Assembly: GCF_001815905.1 (NCBI RefSeq)
Contig: NZ_KV823255.1
Location: forward strand, 62,001 to 126,000
DNA length: 64,000 nt
Direction: 5' to 3'
Source of the DNA: Brevibacterium sp. HMSC07C04
Lineage (GTDB): Bacteria > Actinomycetota > Actinomycetes > Actinomycetales > Brevibacteriaceae
The notes under the pieces were generated by a model that was not told where the DNA came from, made no database searches, and saw only the letters and a program-made list of their open reading frames with translations. The position numbers were made by a program, and so were the translations under genes. Positions 1 through 8,492 of this stretch are shown one piece after another. How positions within the stretch are numbered: the first letter of the stretch is position 1; each line of letters begins with the position of its first letter.

Positions 1-1
1 G

Positions 2-706
2 GCCCGTGACCGGGCGACCGTCATTTCCGGCGGTGCCTTCGGCATCGACGCGGCAGCCCACGCCGGAGCCCTTGCCGCATCGGCCGGGCGGTCCTCAACA
101 ATTGCGCTTATGGCCGGGGGAGTGGACCGCATGTACCCGCGCGGCAATGCCGATCTGCTGGAAGAACTGTGCCGCAATCACCTGGTGGTCTCAGAGTGCC
201 CGCCGGGTGCGACTCCCATGCGGCACAGGTTCCTTGCCCGCAACAGGCTGATAGCAGCCCTGTCAACTGCGGTTGTGGTTGTTGAAGCGGGGTGGCGTTC
301 CGGTGCGATCAACACCGCGCACCATGCGGCTGAACTCTGTCGACCCCTGGGTGCTTTTCCCGGACGGGCCTCCGATGCTGAGTCCGCCGGATGCCACAGG
401 CTCATTCGGGAAGGAGGCGCTGTGCTCGTGGCCGAACCAGACCACGTGCGCGAACTGCTCGGCACCGCAGATGTTGCAGAACTGTTCAGTCGCGAAAGTG
501 CCCGAGCGCAGCGCGAACCGGCTGACGGGCTGAGCGATGCTGAGCTCAAAGTGTTCTCCGCGCTTCCCGTACAGCGCGGAGTCGACTGCTCAACCCTCGC
601 GGTACGCGCAGGGCTGGACCCGCAGAGCACACGGGCTGCGCTCGCCGCACTCGAACTTGCCGGACTGGCACACCGCAGCGGTGACGCGTGGCAGAAGGGT
701 CGCTGA
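2..706 (+). CDS. dprA: DNA-processing protein DprA (3' part, N-terminus outside window)
   Basis: DprA binds single-stranded DNA entering the cell in transformation and loads RecA on it. The frame is open to the left edge, so the gene starts outside the window. About 234 residues are visible. The Rossmann-like core shows SGGAFGIDAAAH near the edge, then a GGVDRMYPRGN segment and the family signature RHRFLARNRLIAAL, followed by VVVEA and RSGA motifs. The last 60 or so residues form the winged-helix tail typical of longer DprA proteins. It lies 22 bp before xerC on the same strand, the usual actinobacterial order. Identity is secure; whether the cell is competent cannot be judged here. Confidence 0.93.
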   Translation, partial: ARDRATVISGGAFGIDAAAHAGALAASAGRSSTIALMAGGVDRMYPRGNADLLEELCRNHLVVSECPPGATPMRHRFLARNRLIAALSTAVVVVEAGWRSGAINTAHHAAELCRPLGAFPGRASDAESAGCHRLIREGGAVLVAEPDHVRELLGTADVAELFSRESARAQREPADGLSDAELKVFSALPVQRGVDCSTLAVRAGLDPQSTRAALAALELAGLAHRSGDAWQKGR

Positions 707-716
707 CCCAAGCCGC

Positions 717-722
717 TATCCT
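717..722 (+). promoter_or_regulatory. -10 hexamer of a probable leaderless xerC promoter
   Basis: TATCCT sits at -12 to -7 from the xerC ATG and no Shine-Dalgarno sequence precedes the start. This is the spacing expected when transcription begins at the start codon. No clear -35 box is seen. Confidence 0.45.
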
Positions 723-728
723 GGGCCT

Positions 729-1691
729 ATGACCTCGAACCTTCCCCACGAGGCACTGCCGACCGAGTACGCCTCGGCGCTGGAGGACTACGAATCCGAA
801 CTCACGGTCCACCAGACAGTGTCCGAGCACACGCGGCGTGCTTACTGTGCAGATGCGCGTTCCGTTCTCGAATTCCTTGTGCGCGCAGCCGGCGGTCAGC
901 CGATCGCCCTGTGTGACGTCGAACTGGCAAACCTGCGCCAGTGGCTCATGGAGATCCACGAACACGGAGCTTCTGCCAGCACAGCGGCACGCCGCATAGC
1001 GGGAGTCAGGTCGTTCTTCACCTTTTTGCGCCGCAGTGGCCGCATCGAAGCATCGCCCGCCGAGCGCCTGCAGGCACCCAAGAAGCCCGGCCGCCTGCCG
1101 GCGGTGCTCAAACAGCGCGCTGCGGAAACCGTACTTGCCAACACTGGGCAGACAGCTGGTGAAGACTCGGAGCAGGCATCGGATCTGAACCCGGTTCAGC
1201 TGCGTGACCGTGCCATGGTCGAACTGCTCTATGCCACGGGCATGCGCGTATCTGAGCTGACGAGCCTCAACCTGGACTCCGTTGACTTCGCAAACAAGCT
1301 CATCACGGTGCTCGGCAAGGGCCGCAAAGAACGCCGGGTGCCTTTCGGCGGTCCATCAGAAGCAGCGCTGAACGCATGGCTGGACGAGGGGCGGGAAGCT
1401 CTGGCTGCAGAGCCTGAAGCCCTGTTCGTCGGTGTGCGCGGAAAGCGCATTGACCCGCGCCAAGTTCGCGAAGTCGTGAGCAGGGCAACGGCCGGCTACA
1501 GTGATTCCCCGCGGCTGTCACCACACGGACTGCGGCACTCTGCGGCCACGCACATGGTGGAAAACGGAGCTGACATTCGCCAAGTGCAGGAAATGCTGGG
1601 GCACGCCAGTCTGAGCTCCACCCAGATCTATACCCACGTTTCCCTGCAGCGGCTCAAAGACACCTACCGGCAGGCCCACCCGCGCGCATAA
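729..1691 (+). CDS. xerC: Tyrosine recombinase XerC
   Basis: Site-specific recombinase that resolves chromosome dimers at dif together with XerD. The 320-residue length is normal. Residues 1-110 form the SAM-like core-binding domain. The catalytic domain carries all expected residues: R173 (in ATGMRVSEL), K197 (GKGRKE), H266 and R269 (HGLRH), H292 (GHASLSS) and the nucleophile Y301 (QIYTH). The frame is open further upstream, but ATG 729 is chosen because the homologous N-terminus begins there and a -10-like TATCCT lies 6 bp before it. XerC and XerD are hard to separate by eye; the position next to dprA and upstream of rpsB favours XerC. Confidence 0.93.
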   Translation: MTSNLPHEALPTEYASALEDYESELTVHQTVSEHTRRAYCADARSVLEFLVRAAGGQPIALCDVELANLRQWLMEIHEHGASASTAARRIAGVRSFFTFLRRSGRIEASPAERLQAPKKPGRLPAVLKQRAAETVLANTGQTAGEDSEQASDLNPVQLRDRAMVELLYATGMRVSELTSLNLDSVDFANKLITVLGKGRKERRVPFGGPSEAALNAWLDEGREALAAEPEALFVGVRGKRIDPRQVREVVSRATAGYSDSPRLSPHGLRHSAATHMVENGADIRQVQEMLGHASLSSTQIYTHVSLQRLKDTYRQAHPRA

Positions 1692-1711
1692 GAACCGGAA
1701 CCAGGTGGAGG

Positions 1712-2722
1712 TCAGCCCGCGCGGAACTCCCAATGCCACGGTTCAGGCAGCGAACCCGACGGCTGGGCCCAGGGCGGGTGCACCCACCCGAACCGGGATG
1801 CGTTCGCCTTCATCCACTTATGCTGCGCGGTGCCGAAGCTGTTGATGCCTGAGCCTAGGTCCACAGCCAATGCCCACCCGTGGTTGGAACGCCCAGGGGT
1901 TGCCGCCCACTTGCCCTTGCGTGCTTTCAGCGTCACCTGTGTCTGGTAGTCGCGGTAGGAATCTGTCACCGAAATCGGATGGCCGAACCTCTGGGCAAAT
2001 GCCGCAGAGAGTGCATCGAAGCCTTTTGCGGCATCACACCGCAGGCGGTGGCCGGGCGCTGACCGCAGCGGGCACAGAGCCACAGTGGGAATGCGGCCGT
2101 TGCTGTAGCCGCCCCACGCGCCGGCCCCTGACTTTGCGACCGAGCCTCCCGGCGCCGCGGCAGGCAGGCGGTCAGGTGCTTGCGCCTCGGGCAGCAAGAT
2201 TGAGGCATCGGAAACAAAGAAACCAGCCGGATTCACATAGTCCTTAGCCCGGTCCGCCTTCCAGACCCCGACGTGCACACAGCCGTCAGCGCAGTGTGAC
2301 GTATCCGCAACAGTGCCGATCACCTGCCCTGCAGCAACCTGATCGCCCTTGCGCACAGTGCCCGCGACGGGTTCGAACGACACTGCGTAGCCGCCCACCT
2401 CGAGACTGATAACCGGTTTGTCCGCGACTTTCCCGACAAACCGGACTGTGCCGGCAGCGGGGGAGCGGATCGACTCACCGACTGCTGCGGCAACATCGAT
2501 CCCACGGTGGCCCGCATTCCAGTTCTGTGCGGGCTTGTCAAAAGCCCGCACAATCTGCAGACCCGGAACGGGGGTCAGCCAACGGTGCGCAGCGTCGACT
2601 TCGGCGCCGTCGGTGTTCTGCGCGTAGGCAGAATGTGGCCCACCCACCACGATCAGTGCGGCAAACACAGAAGCTATGGCAACAGAAACAGCAGCAGATA
2701 GAGCAGAGGTGATGACTTTCAT
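1712..2722 (-). CDS. Secreted M23-M15 double peptidase (peptidoglycan hydrolase)
   Basis: A 336-residue exported protein with a signal peptide (hydrophobic residues 9-27, likely cleavage after AYA at 34). Residues 65-165 are a LytM/M23 metallopeptidase domain with H72 and D76 (GHRGIDV) and H150 (CVHVGV). Residues 225-336 are an M15/VanY-type D-Ala-D-Ala carboxypeptidase domain with R257 (SYRD), H281 and D288 (SNHGWALAVDLG) and H330 (WHWEF). A lone M23 protein is common upstream of rpsB in actinomycetes; the added M15 domain is the unusual part. It would act on the cell wall outside the membrane, cutting cross-bridges and trimming stem peptides. It converges on xerC and diverges from rpsB. Confidence 0.88.
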   Translation of the reverse strand: MKVITSALSAAVSVAIASVFAALIVVGGPHSAYAQNTDGAEVDAAHRWLTPVPGLQIVRAFDKPAQNWNAGHRGIDVAAAVGESIRSPAAGTVRFVGKVADKPVISLEVGGYAVSFEPVAGTVRKGDQVAAGQVIGTVADTSHCADGCVHVGVWKADRAKDYVNPAGFFVSDASILLPEAQAPDRLPAAAPGGSVAKSGAGAWGGYSNGRIPTVALCPLRSAPGHRLRCDAAKGFDALSAAFAQRFGHPISVTDSYRDYQTQVTLKARKGKWAATPGRSNHGWALAVDLGSGINSFGTAQHKWMKANASRFGWVHPPWAQPSGSLPEPWHWEFRAG

Positions 2723-3115
2723 GCGGACAGTTCAGCGCGCATCATGCCCTACCCGCGAGACCCGGAAGACAGCTGTGGGAAACCCCGCCGCAATCCCCAG
2801 ACACGAGAACGGGAGTCACATTCACCTCTGAATTCCCCCTCGCGAGCCTCTGCACTCAGCAGCCCGTTTTGCCCAGGTTGAGCGACACCGTAGAATAGAA
2901 CCAGCAGAAGCGTGTCTGCTTCTGACTTCGCGCATCCGATTGAACCGATCTGCCGCAGGTGCGCGCTGTCCACACCCAATGGATTCCAAGTCCAGTGGAA
3001 AGCGCGTCGGCAGGTCCGCGGGTGCCAGGACCAACCGAAACCCGTTCCGCGATCGAGTCCCAAAGCTCACCGCAGGAACCCTAGGCGCGCAAGCGCACAG
3101 AAAGGAGACCACGGC
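2723..3115 (+). promoter_or_regulatory. rpsB promoter and long 5' leader
   Basis: This 393-bp stretch holds no convincing gene. A promoter is visible: TTGCCC at 2869-2874 and TAGAAT at 2891-2896 with a 16-bp spacer. Transcription from about 2903 would give a leader of about 210 nt before rpsB, ending in an AAAGGAG ribosome binding site. Such long leaders of ribosomal-protein operons often bind the product; here that is inference. The left end must also hold the promoter for the leftward peptidase gene, but none stands out. Confidence 0.6.
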
Positions 3116-3973
3116 ATGGCCGTCGTCACCGTTCGCCAGCTGCTCGAATCCGGCGTTCACTTTGGTCACCAGACCCGCCGGTGGAACCCGAAGATGAAGC
3201 GCTTCATCTTCACCGAGCGCAACGGCATCTACATCATCGACCTGCAGAAGTCGCTGGGCTACATCGACACCGCCTACGACTTCGTGAAGGAAACCGTCGC
3301 CCACGGCGGTTCGATCCTCTTCGTCGGCACGAAGAAGCAGGCCCAGGAAGCAATCGCAGAACAGGCAGCGCGCGTGGGCCAGCCCTACGTCAACCAGCGC
3401 TGGCTCGGCGGTATGCTCACCAACTTCCAGACGATCGCCGGTCGTCTGCGCCGCCTGAAAGAACTCGAAGAAATCGACTTCGAGGACGCCGCGGGCGAAG
3501 GCCGCACCAAGAAGGAACTGCTCATCCTGTCCCGCGAAAAGGACAAGCTCGAGCGCACCCTCGGCGGCATCCGCGACATGCAGCGCACCCCGTCAGCAGT
3601 GTGGGTTGTCGACACCAAGAAGGAACAGCTGGCCGTTGACGAAGCTCGCAAGCTCGGCATTCCGGTCATCGCCATCCTCGACACCAACTGCGACCCCGAC
3701 GTTGTCGACTACCCGATCCCGGGCAACGACGACTCGATCCGCTCCGTCAAGCTGCTGACCCGCGTGGTTGCAGACGCAGTCGCCGAAGGCCTCATCAAGC
3801 GCCACGGCGGCAGCGAAGAGGGCGAAAAGAACGTTTCCGCCGTCGAACCGATGCCCGAATGGGAGCGCGAACTCCTTGAAGGCAAGTCCGAGGGCGCCGC
3901 AGACAAGGCCGAAGCTGACAAGGCTGAAGCTGAAAAGTCCGAAGACAAGGCCGCTGACAAGCCCGAAGCCTGA
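3116..3973 (+). CDS. rpsB: 30S ribosomal protein S2
   Basis: Structural protein of the small subunit, needed for S1 binding and initiation. The start is ATG 3116, preceded by AAAGGAG; the open frame upstream is ignored. The 285-residue product begins with the standard S2 sequence [14 protein letters not shown] and contains the conserved WLGGMLTNF and IDTNCDP-like segments. The last 30 residues are an Ala/Glu/Lys/Asp-rich tail built on repeated ADKAE units, a common actinobacterial extension likely to be disordered. It is followed by tsf after 41 bp and shares its transcript. Confidence 0.98.
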   Translation: MAVVTVRQLLESGVHFGHQTRRWNPKMKRFIFTERNGIYIIDLQKSLGYIDTAYDFVKETVAHGGSILFVGTKKQAQEAIAEQAARVGQPYVNQRWLGGMLTNFQTIAGRLRRLKELEEIDFEDAAGEGRTKKELLILSREKDKLERTLGGIRDMQRTPSAVWVVDTKKEQLAVDEARKLGIPVIAILDTNCDPDVVDYPIPGNDDSIRSVKLLTRVVADAVAEGLIKRHGGSEEGEKNVSAVEPMPEWERELLEGKSEGAADKAEADKAEAEKSEDKAADKPEA

Positions 3974-4014
3974 CCCCACGTCCCTTCGACCCCGTATCTT
4001 CCAAAGGAGATTCC

Positions 4015-4842
4015 ATGGCGAACTACACCACAGCTGACATCAAGGAGCTGCGCGAAAAGACCGGCGCAGGCATGATGGACGTCAAGAAGGCACTCGACGA
4101 AGCCGAAGGCGACAAGGCCAAGGCCGTTGAGATCCTCCGCGTCAAGGGCCTGCAGGGCGCTGCCAAGCGCGAAGGCCGTTCCACCTCGGACGGCGTTGTG
4201 TTGGCCCGCGTTGAAAACGGCGTCGGCACCATGATCGAGTTCAACTCCGAAACCGACTTCGTCGCCAAGTCCGACACCTTCAGCAAGCTCGCTGAAGAGG
4301 TTCTCGACCTGGCCGTGTCGAACAACGCCGACAACGCTGAGACCCTGCTGAACACCGAAATCGACGGCAAGCCGGTTTCGCAGATCATCACCGAAGGCGG
4401 GGCATCGCTCGGCGAGAAGGTCGACCTGCGCCGCGTGGGCCGTATCGAAGCTCCTTCGATCGCGCAGTACATGCACCGCACCAACAAGGACCTGCCCCCG
4501 CAGGTCGGCGTTCTCTTCGCCTACGAAGGCGGAGACGACCAGGTTGCACACGATGTCGCAGTGCACATCGCAGCCATGTCGCCGAAGTACTTCTCGCGCG
4601 AAGACGTCCCGGCTGAGATTGTCGAAAAGGAGCGCGAAGTCGCCCTGGAGACCGCCAAGAACGAAGGCAAGCCGGAACGGGCCATCCCGAACATCGTGGA
4701 AGGCCGCGTGAACGCATTCTTCAAGGACAACTGCCTGCTGGACCAGGGCTTTGCCAAGGAGCCCAAGACTCCGGTCTCGGCTGTTCTGAAGGACGCCGGT
4801 ATCGACGCTCAGGGCTTCCTGCGCTTCCGCGTGGGCGTCTGA
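4015..4842 (+). CDS. tsf: Elongation factor Ts
   Basis: Nucleotide exchange factor that recharges EF-Tu with GTP. The 275-residue length is normal for actinomycetes. The N-terminal UBA-like domain contains the family signature LREKTGAGMMDVKKAL (about residues 12-27), and the core contains EFNSETDFVAK. A strong AAAGGAG lies 7 nt before ATG. It is the second gene of the rpsB transcript, which a hairpin just downstream ends. Confidence 0.98.
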   Translation: MANYTTADIKELREKTGAGMMDVKKALDEAEGDKAKAVEILRVKGLQGAAKREGRSTSDGVVLARVENGVGTMIEFNSETDFVAKSDTFSKLAEEVLDLAVSNNADNAETLLNTEIDGKPVSQIITEGGASLGEKVDLRRVGRIEAPSIAQYMHRTNKDLPPQVGVLFAYEGGDDQVAHDVAVHIAAMSPKYFSREDVPAEIVEKEREVALETAKNEGKPERAIPNIVEGRVNAFFKDNCLLDQGFAKEPKTPVSAVLKDAGIDAQGFLRFRVGV

Positions 4843-4858
4843 TCGTCTGAACTGCTGA

Positions 4859-4895
4859 AGAAATGCCCCTCGGCTGACTGCCGAGGGGCATTTCT
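4859..4895 (+). terminator. Terminator after tsf
   Basis: A 15-bp perfect stem (4859-4873 with 4881-4895) with a 7-nt loop follows the tsf stop by 16 nt. It contains a GC-rich core with A/T flanks and can serve both tsf and the converging exporter gene. Confidence 0.85.
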
Positions 4896-4990
4896 GCGTC
4901 TGCGGTTCTTCTGTCCGGTGGTCGGCAGGATAAGCGGGGAAGACTCACGAGGTGCCGCTTGCCTGCCGCTGCTTCTTCCCGCAGTACCTC

Positions 4991-6013
4991 TCAGGCCACG
5001 AGAAGCGCGCCGCCCAGCGCGGCTGAGGCGACCCCCAGGGTCACGAGGGCTGCCAGAATCAGAGGACGCAGGCCCATGCGAACAAGGGACCGGAAATGAA
5101 CACCGAGGCCCAAACCAAACATGGCCGCGGTCAGAAAGATCTTCTGGACCCAGTCGGCGCCGGTGAGGAACCATCCGGGCAGAGGCAGGAACGTTGTCGT
5201 GACAGCCGCGACGATGAACAGCGCGACCCACAGCGGAACGAGAGGGGGACGTTCGGAAGATTCCCTGCTGTCGGAAGCTCCGCCTCGCACCATCCAGCGG
5301 CCCAGGAAGAACACGACCGGAGCGAGCATGAGCACCCGGGCGAGTTTGACGATGACCGCGGGTTCAAGGGCTGCCGGCCCCAGAATGCCGCCGATCGCAG
5401 CGACCTGCGCGACTTCGTGCACACCGGCCCCCGTCCAAATGCCCGCTGTGCGAGGGGCAAGGTCCCACAGACCGACAAGCGGGGGCACCACACCGATCAT
5501 GATGGTTCCGAACAGAACCACGAGCGCGACGGCAGCCGCCGTGTCTTCTTTCCGAGAGCGCAGAGTGCTCTGCGCGCCGGCGACTGCTGCTGCACCGCAG
5601 ATCGAGAAACCGCAGCCTATCAGCATTGACAGGTCACGGCCCACTCCCAGCAGTCGGCCCAAGCCGACGCTTAAGAAGAAGCCTCCCGCAACAAGCACTA
5701 TGACCAGCACGATCACGAGAGGGCCCAAGGCTGCGATGTCCTTCAGCGACAGCTGAAAGCCCAGGGCGATGATTGCCGCGCGCAGCAGCGGTTTCGACGC
5801 AAAGGCAACCCCGGGGTCAAAGCGCGCCGGCAGCGCAGGCAGCAGGTTGCGCACCAGCACGCCCAGAACAATGGCCATGAGAACCGAACCCGTGTGCGGA
5901 ATTGCAGCGGCTAATGCGAAAGCAATACCTGCGGCAAGGCCGCACAGCAGAAGACCCGGCAGCAGCTTCAACAGCGCGGACGGTGAGGGGAGTGAGTCGA
6001 CGGATGTATTCAC
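4991..6013 (-). CDS. YeiH-family putative sulfate exporter (UPF0324)
   Basis: A 340-residue integral membrane protein with about ten hydrophobic segments. It matches the YeiH/UPF0324 family, with the typical MAIVLGVLVRNL, LIGCGFSICGAAAVAG and TGAGVHEVAQVAAIGG segments; the substrate is only predicted in this family. The frame remains open well upstream, into the antisense of pyrH, but the homologous part starts about GTG 6013, where a CATAGT hexamer at -13 to -8 suggests a leaderless start. It is divergent from pyrH and converges on tsf, interrupting an otherwise co-directional block. Confidence 0.85.
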   Translation of the reverse strand: MNTSVDSLPSPSALLKLLPGLLLCGLAAGIAFALAAAIPHTGSVLMAIVLGVLVRNLLPALPARFDPGVAFASKPLLRAAIIALGFQLSLKDIAALGPLVIVLVIVLVAGGFFLSVGLGRLLGVGRDLSMLIGCGFSICGAAAVAGAQSTLRSRKEDTAAAVALVVLFGTIMIGVVPPLVGLWDLAPRTAGIWTGAGVHEVAQVAAIGGILGPAALEPAVIVKLARVLMLAPVVFFLGRWMVRGGASDSRESSERPPLVPLWVALFIVAAVTTTFLPLPGWFLTGADWVQKIFLTAAMFGLGLGVHFRSLVRMGLRPLILAALVTLGVASAALGGALLVA

Positions 6014-6020
6014 GCCCTCT

Positions 6021-6026
6021 ACTATG
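6021..6026 (-). promoter_or_regulatory. -10-like hexamer for the YeiH-family gene
   Basis: CATAGT on the minus strand lies at -13 to -8 from GTG 6013. It is one of a series of -10 boxes in this window that sit directly before start codons. Confidence 0.35.
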
Positions 6027-6178
6027 CTCCCCGCGGGTGTCGGCACCGCACTCGGCCCGGTGGATTCGGACGCTGAGAGCGGCTGCGGGGCGCCTGTCTG
6101 CGTGCCACAAGGCGGAATGCAGAATCGGCAGGCGCGGATGGGTAGACTGGGAGCGATCCAAACGAAGGAAGGAAGCAG

Positions 6179-6922
6179 ATGCCGCACACCGTGAGTGAGA
6201 GTCCGAAGCCCGAAGCCACACATCGGCGCAGGGTCCTGCTCAAACTCTCCGGCGAAGTGTTCGGCGGCGGCTCGGTCGGCGTGAACCCCGATGTCGTCGC
6301 ATCTGTCGCTCGTGAAATCGCGCCCACTGTCGGCGAAGTCGAAATGTCGATTGTCGTCGGCGGCGGCAACTTCTTCCGCGGGGCCGAACTGCAGAACGGC
6401 GGCATGGACCGCACGCGCGCTGACTACATGGGCATGCTCGGCACCGTCATGAACTGCCTCGCACTGCAGGACTTCCTGGAACAGCTCGATGTGGACACCC
6501 GCGTGCAGACGGCGATCCCCATGCCGCAGGTCGCTGAAAGCTACATTCCGCGCCGAGCCATGCGACACATGCAGAAAGATCGCGTCGTCATCTTCGGCGC
6601 CGGTGCGGGCCTGCCGTTCTTCTCAACCGACACCGTCGCCGCTCAGCGCGCGCTGGAAATCCACGCGGACGAAGTTCTCGTGGCCAAGAACGGAGTCGAC
6701 GGCGTCTACACGGCCGATCCCAAATCAGATCCGACGGCGCAGAAGCTCGACAGCATCTCCTACCAGGACGCTCTGCAGCGCGGGCTCAAAGTCGTCGACG
6801 CGACAGCTTTCAGCCTGTGCATGGACAACAACGTCGCTATGCGCGTCTTCGGTATGGAAGGCGAAGGAAATCTGCGCTCGGCCATCATGGGCGAGAACAT
6901 CGGCACCGTGCTCTCTGCCTGA
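6179..6922 (+). CDS. pyrH: UMP kinase
   Basis: Phosphorylates UMP to UDP in pyrimidine synthesis. The 247 residues include the amino-acid-kinase motifs KLSGEVFGG (about 22-30), [10 protein letters not shown], the UMP-binding [16 protein letters not shown] and the ATP-site [16 protein letters not shown] 6179 follows AAGGAAGGA. pyrH leads into frr after 27 bp, the conserved bacterial pair after rpsB-tsf. Confidence 0.98.
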   Translation: MPHTVSESPKPEATHRRRVLLKLSGEVFGGGSVGVNPDVVASVAREIAPTVGEVEMSIVVGGGNFFRGAELQNGGMDRTRADYMGMLGTVMNCLALQDFLEQLDVDTRVQTAIPMPQVAESYIPRRAMRHMQKDRVVIFGAGAGLPFFSTDTVAAQRALEIHADEVLVAKNGVDGVYTADPKSDPTAQKLDSISYQDALQRGLKVVDATAFSLCMDNNVAMRVFGMEGEGNLRSAIMGENIGTVLSA

Positions 6923-6949
6923 GAGCCAGCACTATTCATAGGAGACACA

Positions 6950-7507
6950 ATGATCGATTCTGAGCTCAAGGACGCACGCGGCCGCATGGACGGCGCCGTA
7001 GAGGCCACCCAGGAGAACTTCGGTTCCGTGCGCACCGGCCGCGCGAACCCGCAGCTGTTCGCCAATATTCAGGTTGAGTACTACGGAGTGCCGACCCCGC
7101 TGCAGCAGCTGGCCTCCTTCCAGGTGCCCGAAGCCCGCACCCTCCTGATTTCACCGTTCGACCAGTCGGCACTGGGCAACATCGAGACCGCCCTGCGCAA
7201 CTCCGATATCGGCGCCAACCCCGCCAACGACGGCAACGTCATCCGCGTGGTCCTGCCGGAGCTGACCGAAGAACGCCGCCGCGAGTACGTCAAGATTGTG
7301 CGCGGCTACGCGGAAGACGGCAAAGTCGCCATCCGCAATGTCCGCCGCCGCACCAAGGACACCCTCGAGAAGTTCCAGAAAGACGGCGACCTCGGCGAAG
7401 ACGAAGTCCGGGCGGGCCTGGCCGAACTCGACGAGCTCACGAAGCGCAAGACCGACGAAATCGACACGCTTCTTGCGGCCAAAGAAAAAGACCTGATGGA
7501 AGTCTGA
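6950..7507 (+). CDS. frr: Ribosome recycling factor
   Basis: Splits post-termination ribosomes with EF-G. The length of 185 residues is exactly that of the family, and the sequence shows VRTGRANPQLF, the FDQSALGNIETAL segment and the C-terminal coiled-coil KLTKRKTDEIDTLLAAKE-like helix. AGGAGAC precedes ATG. The stop is one base from the TTG start of cdsA, so the two are translationally coupled. Confidence 0.98.
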   Translation: MIDSELKDARGRMDGAVEATQENFGSVRTGRANPQLFANIQVEYYGVPTPLQQLASFQVPEARTLLISPFDQSALGNIETALRNSDIGANPANDGNVIRVVLPELTEERRREYVKIVRGYAEDGKVAIRNVRRRTKDTLEKFQKDGDLGEDEVRAGLAELDELTKRKTDEIDTLLAAKEKDLMEV

Positions 7508-7508
7508 C

Positions 7509-8426
7509 TTGACTGCTCAATCACCCTTGACTTCCTCAGACGACAGCGCGGAAGCACAGCAGACGCCGTCGCCTGAGGAAGTCACCCCTCCGGCGGAAAA
7601 AGACTACGGAAAAGCAGGACGGAACCTGCCTGCCGCAATCGGGGTCGGCGTGGGCATCGGCGGGACCGTGCTGGTCAGCCTCCTCGTCTACCCTCCGGCG
7701 TTCCTTGCCATCGCCATCATCGGGGTTCTCGCCGCCACGTGGGAACTGTCCACCGCGCTGTCTCGCTCCGGGGCAGATGTCTACCGGCCGCTGACCATGA
7801 CCGCAGCTGCCGGCCTCGTGCTGTCGAGCTGGTTCGGCGGGCGCGAAGCCGTATGGGTCGCATTCACCCTTTCAACGGGCATCATCATGCTCGTCTCGCT
7901 TATGACCGGGCGGCCCAATCCGGTCAAAGAAGTGTCCCTGTCGCTGTTCGCCCTGACCTATGTCGGGCTCATGGCGGCGTTCATCGTCTACATCCTCCAC
8001 CAGCCGCAGGGCAATCTTCTGCTCATCACGTTCCTGGCCCTGGCCGTGTCCTCTGACACCGGGGGATACGTGTTCGGCGTGCTGTGGGGCAAGCACCCCA
8101 TCGCCCCGAAGATCTCACCGAAGAAATCCTGGGAGGGGTATGCAGGTTCGACCGTGTTCGCCGTGACCGTCGGAATCTGCATGGCCGTTTTCGCCTTCCA
8201 CGTGCCCTGGTGGGAAGGTGCTGTTCTCGGTCTGGTGATCCCAGCCTTCGCAACGCTCGGGGACTTTTCGGAATCCATGATCAAACGCGATCTGGACCTC
8301 AAAGACATGGGCAATCTGCTGCCGGGCCACGGTGGTGTCATGGACCGATTGGACTCGATCCTGCCCAGCGCCCCCGTCGTTCTCGTGCTCTACACAATTC
8401 TGCCGGGGTTCATCACCACAGGCTGA
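7509..8426 (+). CDS. cdsA: Phosphatidate cytidylyltransferase
   Basis: Makes CDP-diacylglycerol from phosphatidic acid and CTP at the membrane, the precursor of all phospholipids; the pgsA product later in this window uses it. The 305-residue protein has a hydrophilic N-terminal tail of about 40 residues, then about eight membrane segments. The family signature is complete near the C-terminus (SMIKRDLDLKDMGNLLPGHG, followed by GVMDRLDS). The start is TTG 7509, one base after the frr stop. Confidence 0.96.
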   Translation: MTAQSPLTSSDDSAEAQQTPSPEEVTPPAEKDYGKAGRNLPAAIGVGVGIGGTVLVSLLVYPPAFLAIAIIGVLAATWELSTALSRSGADVYRPLTMTAAAGLVLSSWFGGREAVWVAFTLSTGIIMLVSLMTGRPNPVKEVSLSLFALTYVGLMAAFIVYILHQPQGNLLLITFLALAVSSDTGGYVFGVLWGKHPIAPKISPKKSWEGYAGSTVFAVTVGICMAVFAFHVPWWEGAVLGLVIPAFATLGDFSESMIKRDLDLKDMGNLLPGHGGVMDRLDSILPSAPVVLVLYTILPGFITTG

Positions 8427-8492
8427 TGAGGACGACGATCACACGCTCCCCTCGGGCCACTGGCGCGGGAGCTTTGGAATAATAGGGGAGTC

